In this document: one piece after another, positions 42,533 through 51,374 of the stretch
Layout: the number at the start of each line of letters is the position of its first letter
Numbering within the stretch: position 1 is the first letter of the stretch
NCBI RefSeq assembly: GCF_029227915.1
Contig: NC_079877.1
Location: 21,165,851 to 21,229,850, forward strand
Length of the DNA: 64,000 nucleotides
Source: Hydractinia symbiolongicarpus
Lineage: Eukaryota; Cnidaria; Hydrozoa; Anthoathecata; Hydractiniidae
Direction of reading: 5' to 3'
The notes under the pieces: model-generated
Databases searched by the model: none
The model's input: the letters and a program-made list of their open reading frames with translations, nothing else
What the model was told of the DNA's origin: nothing
Made by a program: the position numbers and the translations under genes

Positions 42533-43145
42533 ATGGAGGCCTATGTAGAGAGCTTGCAACTTAGAAACTTTTACGATATTCAGGTACCTGTGCTGAGATG
42601 CTGCATCAATGGATGCAGCATCTACTACCGGTTATTGTAATGGTTATTGTAATTATGGTAATGCAGGATCTACTACTGGTTATTGTTCACAGTGTTTGGA
42701 AAATTTTAGATTTAGAAATGGACCATACTACGAGGGGTTTGTATATCCAGATGATGACGAGCTTCTAGACAGAGTAGCATCGGGTAAAAAGCCGTGGGCA
42801 ACAATTCCCTGTGAGGAGGAAGATGAGGGGATCGAGGTTGATATTGAAGACCGGGAGTTGCATATTGTTTCCGCTGAGGTGAACAAGTGGGGCATGCTCT
42901 GCTACGAGATTATCAAGGATAAGGACTTAAAGCTCTCGGATCTGGCGGACTTGGAGAAAATTGGCGACATACTAAACATTCAAATCGATGACAGAGCATT
43001 GGTTGACATCATCGACCTTTATAGCGAGCCAAATGTTTTCAAGGGAATCGTCTATGGCTATCCATTCTACACCCTACATCCTTATGATTATACCCGCCTT
43101 CATCCGATTGACTCCAACGACTCTGAGGACTCCAAGGATGACTAA
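42533..43145 (+). pseudogene. Unknown acidic Cys-containing protein (P3), frameshifted near start
   Basis: MEAYVESLQLRNFYDIQVPV and LRCCING open the gene. A local duplication (GGTTATTGTAATGGTTATTG and a second ACTACTGGTTATTG, 42630-42690) changes frame; the open remainder reads GYCSQCLENFRFRNGPYYEG, DRVASGKKPWATI, LSDLADLEKIGDILNIQIDD and an acidic tail (NDSEDSKDD). It resembles only the P2 gene. It converges on the integrase gene. Confidence 0.55.
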
Positions 43146-43164
43146 GACTTTATGTTGGTAAGTA

Positions 43165-43191
43165 TTAATGTGAGCCACAGGTTCACATTAA
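43165..43191. terminator. Hairpin between convergent genes (P3)
   Basis: TTAATGTGAGCC and GGTTCACATTAA with an ACA loop and one mismatch. A second stem-loop, CAAGTCCCCCGC / GCGGGGAACTTG, follows at 43217-43241. Confidence 0.65.
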
Positions 43192-43268
43192 CCACGCTTA
43201 TACAATGCCAATTGAGCAAGTCCCCCGCTGCGGGGAACTTGATGAAATGGTCATCTGGCTCGTGAAAT

Positions 43269-44282
43269 TTACCATTCTTTTACATGCTCCGGAGGTACTT
43301 CAACATCTTCCGGCACCAGCATCAACTTCTCTGCCACAAAGCTTCGATCAGGCCCATCTGCCAAATAGTACAGGAGACGTGTACCAGTCACGATACAATC
43401 GAGTCTATACGTCTTTTTGCTCCACCAAGCGTCCGTTGCACGTCTTTTCGCATCACCATGCTCTTCTCCAGGCTGCAGCAGGTACAAGTAAAGACCGTCC
43501 TCAGGTAACGGCTTTTCTTGCTCCAGGCGATCTTTCACAAGCGATACCTCCTCTAGCTTGATTGCCTTGTTGGGTTTCATCCCGATCATGGCAGTCTTGG
43601 TATTGTTCATGCTTTTGACGATGGTGTACAGATGTTTCACCCATGTGGTACTAGTCTCATCAGTGACCAACTCTTGTGCATCCTGGGACTTGAACAGTCT
43701 CTCAGCGAGCACCTTGTTATAAGACTCGACAAAGGCTGTGAACGTATGATGATATTTGGTGGTTGTGCGCTTAATCTCGAACCTTTTCCCCTCTAGCAGT
43801 TTTGTCACATCCGACTTGAACTCACTACCGTTGTCGCACTGGAAGTTCTTCGGATAGCGTAAAGGTCCTTTGCCTCCGGGCTTCGCGTAAATGTCCTTGA
43901 TCATGTCAGCGACTTCGCTGGCTTTCTTCGTTCTCAATGGTCTAGCTACCTTGTAGCGCGAGGCTACATCGATCCCTGTGAGGATATATTTGTACACGTT
44001 GCGGTAAACTTTGTCATGAGGCATGTAGAGCAAGTCAAATTGGTGCATTTCATTAGGTTTTTTTATGGTAAAATGCGGGTAATCAATCCTTTTAGTTCCT
44101 CGAATATGTCAAAGCCATAGGAGTTGCCTAGACAGCCAGTGTACGACATTCTTTTTAGGTAGTCCACTCTGCTCAGCGAGCAATTTAACAGCCTTGCGAC
44201 CAGTCCAGAGATTTTCAGGGGTATAGTAAATACTGCTCAATTTTTCTACCTCCTTCTCTGTGGGAATATGTGCTTTCGACAT
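43269..44282 (-). pseudogene. INT: Polinton integrase (P3), one nonsense codon
   Basis: A single frame of 338 codons with one TGA in the N-terminal region (after SRQLLWL, near 44109), where P1 has Arg. Retroviral-type integrase core: LTGIDVASRYKVARPLRTKK, CDNGSEFKSDVTKLLEGKR and FVESYNKVLAERLF give the D-D-E set. The C-terminal part (DGLYLYLLQPGEEHGDAKRR, YYLADGPDRSFVAEKL, PEHVKEW) is intact and may bind chromatin. From the internal Met (44048) 259 residues are open. It would integrate the linear element. Confidence 0.85.
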
Positions 44283-44329
44283 GTTTATTACATATCGAAA
44301 ACATTTTAGAGGATGTGTGTAAAATTCTG

Positions 44330-44770
44330 GGATTTAAAAATGTAAAGGATGCACTATACAAGCAAGTAAAACTTATAAATTGGACTTAAAGAGGTTATTT
44401 GAGACAGATTATTTATCTGCCAACTCACTCCCTTACCACAACGGCAAACGGCTGTGTACATTTCGGAGCCTGGTTTGTACCAGCTGGAACTGTGTTCCCC
44501 TCTCGGGTTATATTCCCTTTCGGCCTTCGGTCATCAAAAAGCGTTACAAATGCTCACTTAAAGCTGTGTGCGGGTTGCAACAGGAATCCTGTGGTAACTC
44601 ACTCCCATACCACGACGGCAAAGCTGTGTACATTTCAGAGCCTGGTTTGTACCAGCTGGAACTGTGTTCCCCTCTCGGGTTATATTCCCTTTCGGCCTTC
44701 GGTCATCAAGACTGGAAGACGCTGAAGCTTTCAGAACGTGGGTTTTCGAAATATCGAAAACATTTTACAT
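44330..44770 (+). pseudogene. Duplicated BRO-N-like fragment
   Basis: After the 33-bp match to the polB 3' flank (VKDALYKQV), the sequence reads LDLKRLFETDYLSAN and SLPYHNGK, and a second copy about 150 bp later reads SLPYHDGKAVYISEPGLYQL. The ISEPGLYQL motif is typical of BRO-N domains. The repeated block (about 44425-44530 and 44588-44705) is nearly identical, with CCCTTTCGGCCTTCGGTCAT at the end of each copy. Confidence 0.5.
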
Positions 44771-44788
44771 ATAACTCCTGTGGAGACG

Positions 44789-45184
44789 CTAGGCGAACTT
44801 GTATGCAAAACCAAGGAGGGCTAAGGATCCAACGATGAACGTCAGCTCGCCGTCTTGTTGTTGCTTGGAAGGTGTGTAAAAATCGGATAGTTTTAGAGCT
44901 TTTTCGATCGTTGAGATATAGTACTCCCTCATGCCTTCATCGAGATCTTTCAAGCTCTCTCCAGCTTGCCTTTTCAGCTCTCGTTGATGGTTATACCAAT
45001 CGATCTTTGCCTGCCTGTCACGAACCCACTGTGCTTGAGCAGCTTGCAGTTTCTCAATTGCTTTATCATGTCGTTTCCGTTCCTTTTCGCCATGGCCTGA
45101 CAGCTTACTGAACAGGAAATTTGATCCGCTAAAGGCTAATGCATTAATCGCAGCACCAGCCACAAGAACACCGATAGTTGCCAT
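44789..45184 (-). CDS. Small membrane/coiled-coil protein (P3, 131 aa)
   Basis: Intact member of the family. MATIGVLVAGAAINALAFSG is hydrophobic, followed by RKRHDKAIEKLQAAQAQWVR and a coiled-coil-like RQAKIDWYNHQRELKRQAG, the SDFYTPSKQQQDG motif, and a C-terminal hydrophobic helix (LTFIVGSLALLGFAYKF). It starts with AAATAAATGGC six bases after the MCP stop, so the two genes may be co-transcribed. Function unknown. Confidence 0.75.
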   Translation of the reverse strand: MATIGVLVAGAAINALAFSGSNFLFSKLSGHGEKERKRHDKAIEKLQAAQAQWVRDRQAKIDWYNHQRELKRQAGESLKDLDEGMREYYISTIEKALKLSDFYTPSKQQQDGELTFIVGSLALLGFAYKFA

Positions 45185-45190
45185 TTATTT

Positions 45191-46474
45191 TCAGTATTCC
45201 ACAGAGTGGCATCTACCATCTGAAATGTTCAGTTGAGCATCCTGAAGTAGGAAAACGTAGCATTTAATATTCCCGGTTGTTCCTTCTGCCTTCTTTGTTA
45301 TATGCAATGTTATACCGTCTGATAATCGCTGTAATTGCCTTCCGGAACCGTGTAGACTATGATCAGGTGATGCTCGGAAATCAACAAACAGGGCGTATCT
45401 CTCTGTGAAGAACTGCCCAATCGTGACCCCCGAATCGTGGCTACCGAATAAGTTTACGATCTGCTCGAGGTGATCTTTAGGGCGCATCGCGTGCGTGTAG
45501 AGTTGATTTAGCTCACCCTCGACAGTGATCGATATTTTTTCGATCTTTGGGTTATAAAACACCTTGTTAGCGCCCGGGTAAGCCTTCACTTTTCCAGGAT
45601 CTACAAAGAGCAGTAAAACGCCTTTCAAACTTTTTGCAGGCGTATCAATTTGTAAATTGTAGCTTGTGTCAGCCTTTTTCATCGTGACAACCTTGCTACG
45701 GAGTACCCTTTCATAGGGTAGCGCAAAACGACTATACCATGACATCATAGCGCTCGCGAGACCCTCGTTATTAGCCTTGTCAAACTGTAGTGCGATATTA
45801 GTGATCTTATACGCGGCATCCGGTGCTTTAGCTGCGGTATTTCCAACAGCTGCCGTACCTCCATCTTTGATAACGTCACCATATGATGCAAAATGTATAA
45901 CGAATTGCAGCCTGTCGTATAATCCTGCCTGGTAGAACGGCAAGTCTCGTGTCAATTCAAACATTTTTCCCAAGGGCACGCAAAAGGTGCTGCCATAGGC
46001 TGCGACGATCGCTTTTTCCTCGTCCGTGCCTGCATGATCAGTTGCTTTTACCTGTAGGGCGCGGATTGTACCATCGTTGGGATTGATCCCCTCTAGGATC
46101 AAGTTGTTTTCCCGATCAAACTTGGGCAACCATAGGTCCTTGTAGGTAGCGAGCACCCTGTAGTCGCTAATATTTTGCACCTCGTTGCTATTCAAAGTGA
46201 TACGAAGATTTTGCACCAAGGATTTACCTATATTGCTGACGATAGTGCGACTCGTGTTTGTCCCAGTAAGTTCCAGATCGAAAAGTAGTTTGATACTGCC
46301 TGGAAAAATTACATCGTTCTGCCCCATGTTGGGGATGTCAACATACAAGTCCTCGTTCTGATTAATCGTACTAGGCACATGACTTACTTTTACACGCTGC
46401 TTCTTCCCTTTCATAGCCATCATTGTTTTAATCTCCGCGTAGGGATCGAGCTTAGTTTCGAATATGTTACTCAT
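45191..46474 (-). CDS. MCP: Major capsid protein (P3, 427 aa, intact)
   Basis: The full-length protein, probably forming the double-jelly-roll hexon of the virion. Conserved blocks shared with P1 and P4 are HVPSTINQNEDLYVDIPNM, ISDYRVLATYKDLWLPKFD, LPFYQAGLYDRLQFVIHFAS, SLKGVLLLFVDPGK, FYNPKIEKISITVEGELNQL, RYALFVDFRASPDHSLHGSG and VFLLQDAQLNISDG. The length is in the lower range of known Polinton MCPs. Assignment is from length, beta-rich pattern and gene context; structure prediction would be decisive. It is divergent from the coiled-coil gene with a 38-bp gap. Confidence 0.75.
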   Translation of the reverse strand: MSNIFETKLDPYAEIKTMMAMKGKKQRVKVSHVPSTINQNEDLYVDIPNMGQNDVIFPGSIKLLFDLELTGTNTSRTIVSNIGKSLVQNLRITLNSNEVQNISDYRVLATYKDLWLPKFDRENNLILEGINPNDGTIRALQVKATDHAGTDEEKAIVAAYGSTFCVPLGKMFELTRDLPFYQAGLYDRLQFVIHFASYGDVIKDGGTAAVGNTAAKAPDAAYKITNIALQFDKANNEGLASAMMSWYSRFALPYERVLRSKVVTMKKADTSYNLQIDTPAKSLKGVLLLFVDPGKVKAYPGANKVFYNPKIEKISITVEGELNQLYTHAMRPKDHLEQIVNLFGSHDSGVTIGQFFTERYALFVDFRASPDHSLHGSGRQLQRLSDGITLHITKKAEGTTGNIKCYVFLLQDAQLNISDGRCHSVEY

Positions 46475-46512
46475 GCTTTATTATTAGCTGATTTTCGTTT
46501 CAAATAAATGCA

Positions 46513-47861
46513 ATGCCGGTTAATCCAATATACGAAGGAGACGACTTTACGCCAGAGGAAAACATTCCAGACGAGGATGGATCTTTCAATAGGCTCCAGC
46601 CTGATGCCAGCTCCACGCTAACGCCAGATCAGGCGCAAGAGCAGGGTCAATCGCCTAGCGGCTCAGCAAGAGCACGAGACACCATGACAAGGCAGAGGGA
46701 AGAGCTACTAAAATCAAAGGTCGACGATCTTTACGAGCACCTTGGTGAGGAGCTGGGGCAGCCAATCGCGAGATATTACAACGAGTTTGAGGCACGAGGA
46801 AACCAGCTTCTTTTCGATGGCAGATCACGAAAAGGCATGGTGAATTAAGGAGCGTTGCCGAGATACGGAGGAGGTTAGGTACAAATCGCTTGCGAGCCAT
46901 GGGGTTTACCGAATATACTACACCAAACAAAGGCAGTAAAGCAATGGCTCAGAAACTCCTTAACAAGATTGTTCACATTGAAGAGAAGGCCGATGATATC
47001 GAAATGATGGAGCTTGCCGAGAACGTCCTTGATGAAACAGAGAGCCTGATCGATCGCCTAGCGGCCGTGTCAGCGGAAGGGCCGTCTCAGCAAGAGCAAG
47101 AGACTCCCTTTGGCGCCAGCGAAGCCTTCACAGAGTGTGAAAGAAGAGGGCTCAACCTCGAGCTTCAAACGCTAAGGGGTAACCTGAAGCACTTGAAAAA
47201 CAAGATGATCTTCTACAACAGCGAAATCGCCAAAGCAGAAGCCAAGGTGAAAAGGCTTGAGACGAAGAAAGCTACACCTGGACTGCTAGCGCAGTCTGCG
47301 ACTCTATCAGAGGAACAGCAAACTATATGGAACGAAGACATTGCAAAGGCTAGGGAAGATCTAGAACGACTCCAAGATCAAAAGGAAGCAGTACGAGAAG
47401 CACACGGTTTACTATCATCTGACACTCAGAGCCAACTGAAAGCAATTGAGGAAACGCTGATGAAAATCACAGAAGGCAATAAATCTCTAGCTGAAAAGCT
47501 TAGAACCTTGTTCAAGGAGCAAGAGATTACTATAGCAAGCATCGTCTCGGCTGTTGGTCTACTGATTTCCACCATCGTACTCGCAGTTACAGGTGGAGGA
47601 GGAGCTGCTGCTGCAGCGGCAGGAAGTGCCGCAGGGAAGGGGTTTTTGCTAAAACAGCTGGAAAGGCTTGGAAAATTTTTGAAATACCTGGCAGGTAAGG
47701 CAGGTGCGGCGCTACCAGGGATTATTGGCACGATTGTCTTGTTCTTTTTCAGAGTGGCAGCAAAAGTTGTTGAATACGCAGCCAAACACCTCTACATAGC
47801 GATCGCTGCCGCTGCTGCTCTTGTTGTGGCCTACGTTGGGAAGAGAGGCAAACTATCGTAA
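46513..47861 (+). pseudogene. Coiled-coil membrane protein (P3), one frameshift
   Basis: MPVNPIYEGDDFTPEENIPD opens the gene; a frameshift near 46835 separates the first ORF from 46890-47861. The second part has RGLNLELQTLRGNLKHLKNK, a long coiled coil, LFKEQEITIASIVSAVGLLI, a Gly/Ala loop (GGGGAAAAAAGSAAG) and C-terminal hydrophobic helices (LPGIIGTIVLFFFRVAAKVV, YIAIAAAAALVVAYV). It is likely membrane-associated. The two linker segments (46641-46676 and 47054-47105) carry the P3 GC-rich mini-repeat. Confidence 0.7.
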
Positions 47862-47887
47862 ATATTAGTGCTCCTGCGGAGACGCTA

Positions 47888-47927
47888 GGCGATCTAATGT
47901 GTTTTGATCAAAACACACTAGATCGCC
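47888..47927. terminator. 40-bp near-perfect palindrome between convergent genes (P3)
   Basis: GGCGATCTAATGTGTTTTGA and TCAAAACACACTAGATCGCC pair with one mismatch. Outer arms GTGCTC (47868) and GAGCAC (47940) add a second stem. The GCGATC ends belong to the P3 mini-repeat. Confidence 0.7.
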
Positions 47928-47949
47928 TGCGGCTCAGCATGAGCACCTT

Positions 47950-49086
47950 TTATTTATTCAACCAAATGTACAGTAAAATACTTACTAACCCAGTTGTAAT
48001 TAAGGCAGCTTTGTTTTCATCGTGTTTTTCGGCCTCTATTGCTAGCGTAGTCTCCACCCTGTGCTTCTCATGTTTAGGGATCACGTGACTCACCTGTGGA
48101 GGGCGGCGCTTAATGTCAGTCTGCTTCGCGTTAATCTTCGGATTTATACCGATTAAAAAATAATCCTTGCTAATCAAAATTTTGTTCGTGAAATTCATAA
48201 CATTTCCAATATGAAGGCTCATGTCACTTGGGATCATATAGACGCCATGAGCAACACTAAAATCCAACTTGGACCGTGCATATTTCAGCACATTTTGAAA
48301 TTCGGCAATTTCCTTACCCGTGTCGCTAGGTCTAATTATCACGTCCTCAAATGTCGTCAGGTACAGGCGTTGAGCATTAATTGCGCTGCCTTGGTTTCCA
48401 ATGATTCCAGATCTTGCATTTGCCTGGCTTTGGAGAATTAGGTAGGCATAGAAGCGCACGCTTTGGGATAACCGTTCAATACCAATACGAGTGAGGCCCT
48501 GGGATTTTTCAATGATCCAGCGACTCCACGAGTCCTCGTCAAGATTGCTAGGGCCTGAACCAGGATAATCTTTGCGATGAAGTTGCCAACTACTGAAGAT
48601 GGTTTCGTTCTTCCACTCCTGCTCACCGCCAGGTACTCCAAACTCGCGAGCCAGTTGCTGGAGTTTTTGTTTGTTGAAGGGGTTGTTTAGACGTCGAAAT
48701 CTAACTGAGCTCGGTAGAGAAATATCAAGCTCCGATAGAATTTTACGGATTTGGAAATAAGCGTGAAATCGATACACGGCACGAACCATAGGCAACTCGG
48801 AGGTAAGATGCTGCATGGAAATACCGCAAGCAGATGTTGCACAGTAGGTAGCAAAATTAAGTTGAGTGGACCAGAGACTGAAAGGGTGGCTGTTCCACTC
48901 CTTTACCAGCCCGCTAGTGCCAGAATAGAATTCATAGTCGACAAAGATGTCTGGAAATTTCACCCTGAACGAGGACCCTTGAGTATCAATAACGATGTTC
49001 TGCACTGAAAGATCCTTAAGTCTCTCCAAATATCTCCCATGGTTGGGTGCATACTTTGCTTTCGGGTTGTATGAGTAAATGCTCAT
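47950..49086 (-). CDS. Conserved ~380-aa Polinton protein (P3, intact)
   Basis: The ATG at 49086 (MSIYSYNPKAKYAPNHG) is chosen because all copies start M-x-I-Y/F-x-Y-N; the frame extends 13 codons upstream without support. Blocks shared with P1 and P4: STQLNFATYCATSACGIS, VRAVYRFHAYFQIRKIL, WSRWIIEKSQGLTRIGIERL, YAYLILQSQANARSGIIGN, KLDFSVAHGVYMIPSDMSL and FTNKILIS. A basic low-complexity segment precedes a C-terminal TM helix (LITTGLVSILLYIWLN). It is not known outside Polinton-like elements; a virion protein anchored by its tail is plausible. Confidence 0.7.
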   Translation of the reverse strand: MSIYSYNPKAKYAPNHGRYLERLKDLSVQNIVIDTQGSSFRVKFPDIFVDYEFYSGTSGLVKEWNSHPFSLWSTQLNFATYCATSACGISMQHLTSELPMVRAVYRFHAYFQIRKILSELDISLPSSVRFRRLNNPFNKQKLQQLAREFGVPGGEQEWKNETIFSSWQLHRKDYPGSGPSNLDEDSWSRWIIEKSQGLTRIGIERLSQSVRFYAYLILQSQANARSGIIGNQGSAINAQRLYLTTFEDVIIRPSDTGKEIAEFQNVLKYARSKLDFSVAHGVYMIPSDMSLHIGNVMNFTNKILISKDYFLIGINPKINAKQTDIKRRPPQVSHVIPKHEKHRVETTLAIEAEKHDENKAALITTGLVSILLYIWLNK

Positions 49087-49105
49087 CTTTTCTTTAAGAA
49101 TAAAC
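49087..49105. promoter_or_regulatory. 19-bp divergent promoter region
   Basis: TTTTCTTTAAGAATAAAC separates two divergent start codons. In P1 the gap is 18 bp and equally AT-rich. Confidence 0.4.
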
Positions 49106-49777
49106 ATGAGACAGCTGTATGTCACGGATATAGAGAAGCCTACGATTTTTGATGATTACCTAGGGCAGGACACGAGAATTGCCCTTAAATCGATAAGTAT
49201 TCGACCTACGTGGCTGAATATTTACAGTAACAACGACTTCACCATCCGTAGGACAGGGCCTGATCAGACAGAAACTAGAATCGAAATTATGAATGGTCTA
49301 TACAGGATAGAGAATTTGGCAACCATCGTCAACAGTCAGGCAGGGGACAAGATCAAATTGTTTGTATTAAAAAATGGACTCTGTAGGCTTAGGGTTAGTG
49401 ACAGGTATACTGTGGTAATCCATCGAAAACTGCAGGAGCTTATGGGGCTACCCTACGACCCTGCAAAAAAGTACTTTACCAAAGGCAACTATGACAGCTT
49501 CTACAAAACTGACGTGTACCAAAGATTAAGACTCGTTTGCCCCCAGCTGGATGAAGACGATTGCCTACTCGATGGGAAGAAATCAAAAATTCTTGCTTTG
49601 CTTCCCACCAAAGAGTTAAACGCATGAGGAGACATGCTTACATGGAATTTTGACACTCCAATCTACCTTCCTTTGAAAGGCTCAACAGACAGACTGGAGT
49701 TCATGCTGACGGACGAGTATCATCATGAAAAAAATGTTTCGTTCGTCGGAATTACGATGCATTTACTCATAGAATAA
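49106..49777 (+). pseudogene. mCP: Minor capsid / penton-like protein (P3), one nonsense codon
   Basis: MRQLYVTDIEKPTIFDDYLG, then RIALKSISIRPTWLNIYSNN, IENLATIVNSQAG, VVIHRKLQELMGLPYDP, and after a TGA at 49625 (a Trp codon in P1) the tail YLPLKGSTDRLEFMLTDEYH and VGITMHLLIE. The strand pattern fits a single-jelly-roll minor capsid protein. The stop codon TAA is immediately followed by the ATG of the next gene (AATAAATGG), so start motif and stop overlap. Confidence 0.6.
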
Positions 49778-50422
49778 ATGGTTGATACAATGAAGCTTTA
49801 CCCAACTTTGCCGCCAAGTGCGACTGAGCATGAGCCTGAAGAAAGTCAGGTATACAGACTCAAGAAGATCGAGGAGGTGGAACAGTACTTGCGTGGTGAC
49901 ATCAAAGAGCGTGACAAACTGGCCAAAAAGTTCAAGATGCATGGTACGTGGGTTAGATTCACTGATCATGGATTGCTAGCTGTAAGTATTATAACTTCAG
50001 GTGTTGGGATTGGTAGTATGCTGTCCGGAATAGGTGTACCACTAGCTGTGGCGATGGGTGGTATCACGATCGCTGTAGGACTAGGGCAGGCAGGTTTACG
50101 GAATGCGGGAAAGAGGCTAGACGTTAAGTCAAAGAAGCATGAGGGCATCAGACTCTTAGCAGAGACTAAGTTGAACTCCGTTGTCGACCTCATCTCAAAG
50201 GCTGTGGAGAACGGTGTGATTAGTGATTATGAGTTCAGCCTAATCATGCAGGAGAAGCAACGCTACATGTTGCTGAAGGAGCAGGTCCGACAACGAACGA
50301 GAAAGATCGTAGATTCCATCAATGATCGGGAGCGACAGCAGCTTGTCGCAAAGGGGCGTGAGAAGGCCAAAGAGGAGCTTTTGAAAAAACTTCAATCTGC
50401 GCAGTATGTCAGCGATACTTAG
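49778..50422 (+). CDS. YPxLP membrane protein (P3, 214 aa, intact)
   Basis: N-terminus MVDTMKLYPTLPPSATEHEP carries LYPTL, a canonical ALIX-type LYPxL motif; P1 and P4 copies have YPxLP followed by SAP or TAP. Then come QVYRLKKIEEVEQYLR, two adjacent hydrophobic segments (AVSIITSGVGIGSMLSGIGV and PLAVAMGGITIAVGLGQAGL), and a charged helical C-terminal half (SKKHEGIRLLAETKLNSVVD, GVISDYEFSLIMQEK). Predicted hairpin-type membrane protein with cytosolic ends. The tail helix is basic. A role in recruiting ESCRT to a membrane is an inference from the motif. Confidence 0.75.
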   Translation: MVDTMKLYPTLPPSATEHEPEESQVYRLKKIEEVEQYLRGDIKERDKLAKKFKMHGTWVRFTDHGLLAVSIITSGVGIGSMLSGIGVPLAVAMGGITIAVGLGQAGLRNAGKRLDVKSKKHEGIRLLAETKLNSVVDLISKAVENGVISDYEFSLIMQEKQRYMLLKEQVRQRTRKIVDSINDRERQQLVAKGREKAKEELLKKLQSAQYVSDT

Positions 50423-50441
50423 AGTCTCCACCTGCTTATTC

Positions 50442-50476
50442 GTAGATCTAGTGTATTATTCAAAACACTAGATTAC
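50442..50476. terminator. Hairpin between convergent genes (P3)
   Basis: ATCTAGTGT (50446-50454) and ACACTAGAT (50465-50473), extended by GTA / TAC with a bulged G. Confidence 0.6.
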
Positions 50477-50749
50477 CTACACAATCTCGATCACTTCTCC
50501 CGTATCTTGATCTATGAGCAAGTCGCCATCATATACAACACGTCGCTGTTTTTTAGCAAGATCCCTCAAATATTGTTCAAGATTTTTCTCCCATGCACTT
50601 TTAGCACAAGGCTCGCAGTACGGTCTTTCCTTTTGTGTCGACGCATCCTTATACTTGACTTTGCGTATGGCCTCGACAAGGTCTATTCGCTTCAACGTAG
50701 AGTACCCTTTGAGATCTAAGGCTTTAGCTTTTTGTCGCAGTTTGTTCAT
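50477..50749 (-). CDS. SAP-like small protein (90 aa)
   Basis: The N-terminus LRQKAKALDLKGYSTLKRID with LVEAIRK fits a SAP/Rho-N-type helix-extended-helix DNA-binding motif, like those in P4 (62564-63157). A Cys pair (YCEPCAKSAWEK) and the tail DGDLLIDQDTGEVIEIV follow. DNA binding is inferred. Confidence 0.55.
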   Translation of the reverse strand: MNKLRQKAKALDLKGYSTLKRIDLVEAIRKVKYKDASTQKERPYCEPCAKSAWEKNLEQYLRDLAKKQRRVVYDGDLLIDQDTGEVIEIV

Positions 50750-50854
50750 TTGTTTATGTGAACAGCGCCAGGCTACATTCTACATGGAGATATGTCGGCT
50801 GCCTTTCATTGTAGGTGGTATGCGATCTAGAGTCCACCACCACCCCCAAAAAAC

Positions 50855-50920
50855 TCAGAACAGTTCATCGTAAAAGTCCTCTCGCGCTTCGGTTTCGATT
50901 TCGTCGTGTAGCGTTGCCAT
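50855..50920 (-). CDS. 21-codon ORF repeating a polB N-terminal segment
   Basis: MATLHDEIETEAREDFYD is nearly identical to residues encoded at 34936-34985 in the polymerase gene; about 48 of 50 bases match, in inverted orientation. It has a full AAATAAATGGC start motif. It may be an expressed micro-ORF or a by-product of gene conversion between the two arms. Confidence 0.4.
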   Translation of the reverse strand: MATLHDEIETEAREDFYDELF

Positions 50921-51125
50921 TTATTTTGTATATTTTTGGGTCTAACCTGCTTTGTCTCATGGATAAAAAAGTCTCACAAGGGCAGTGGCCACCATTGTAA
51001 GTGACGTAGTCTTGGTAGCAATACCAACAAAGCACCTTCTCTCCCATACCCAGACGTCTTTGACATCTACCACACCTATCGTAGGCATCTAGAGTTCTTT
51101 GACAGTCATCGCAGATTTCTCGCAT
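50865..51125 (-). CDS. Small zinc-ribbon-like protein (P3)
   Basis: MREICDDCQRTLDAYDRCGR and MGEKVLCWYCYQDYVTYNGG with a CPC pair match the P1 gene at 7114-7323. The C-terminal part overlaps the micro-ORF at 50855-50920 on the same strand in another frame; the true end may be earlier in evolution. Zinc binding is inferred from the cysteine pairs. Confidence 0.55.
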   Translation of the reverse strand: MREICDDCQRTLDAYDRCGRCQRRLGMGEKVLCWYCYQDYVTYNGGHCPCETFLSMRQSRLDPKIYKINGNATRRNRNRSARGLLR

Positions 51126-51147
51126 TCATTTTATGATCCACCAAAAA

Positions 51148-51342
51148 TTATTCAGTTTCTTCTAGTTCTTTAATTCTCTCTACTAGAGCGTTGATAGCAC
51201 TCTTGCACTCTTCTTCTTTCGCACTTTTAATCACAAGTGCGGTAGAGGTGAGGGCTAGGGCAAATCCCACACCTCCAAAAAGCGTGAAAAGGATAAAATT
51301 TGCGTACCAATCTAGCTCTGTCTTTTTATCGTTGCTTGACAT
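51148..51342 (-). CDS. Small single-pass membrane protein (P3, 64 aa)
   Basis: MSSNDKKTELDWYANFILFT, one helix (LFGGVGFALALTSTALVI) and a charged C-terminal helix (INALVERIKELEETE). Homolog of 7316-7507. Its start lies in GGTATAATAAATGTC. It is the outermost gene at the right end. Confidence 0.6.
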   Translation of the reverse strand: MSSNDKKTELDWYANFILFTLFGGVGFALALTSTALVIKSAKEEECKSAINALVERIKELEETE

Positions 51343-51374
51343 TTATTATACCAGCAATACGTTTGTTTTTGTCG

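Noticed and set aside
43269-44282. Retrovirus or Ty3-type retrotransposon as source of the integrase
   Set aside because: No RT, gag or LTR accompanies it, and capsid and polymerase genes of Polinton type surround it in all copies.
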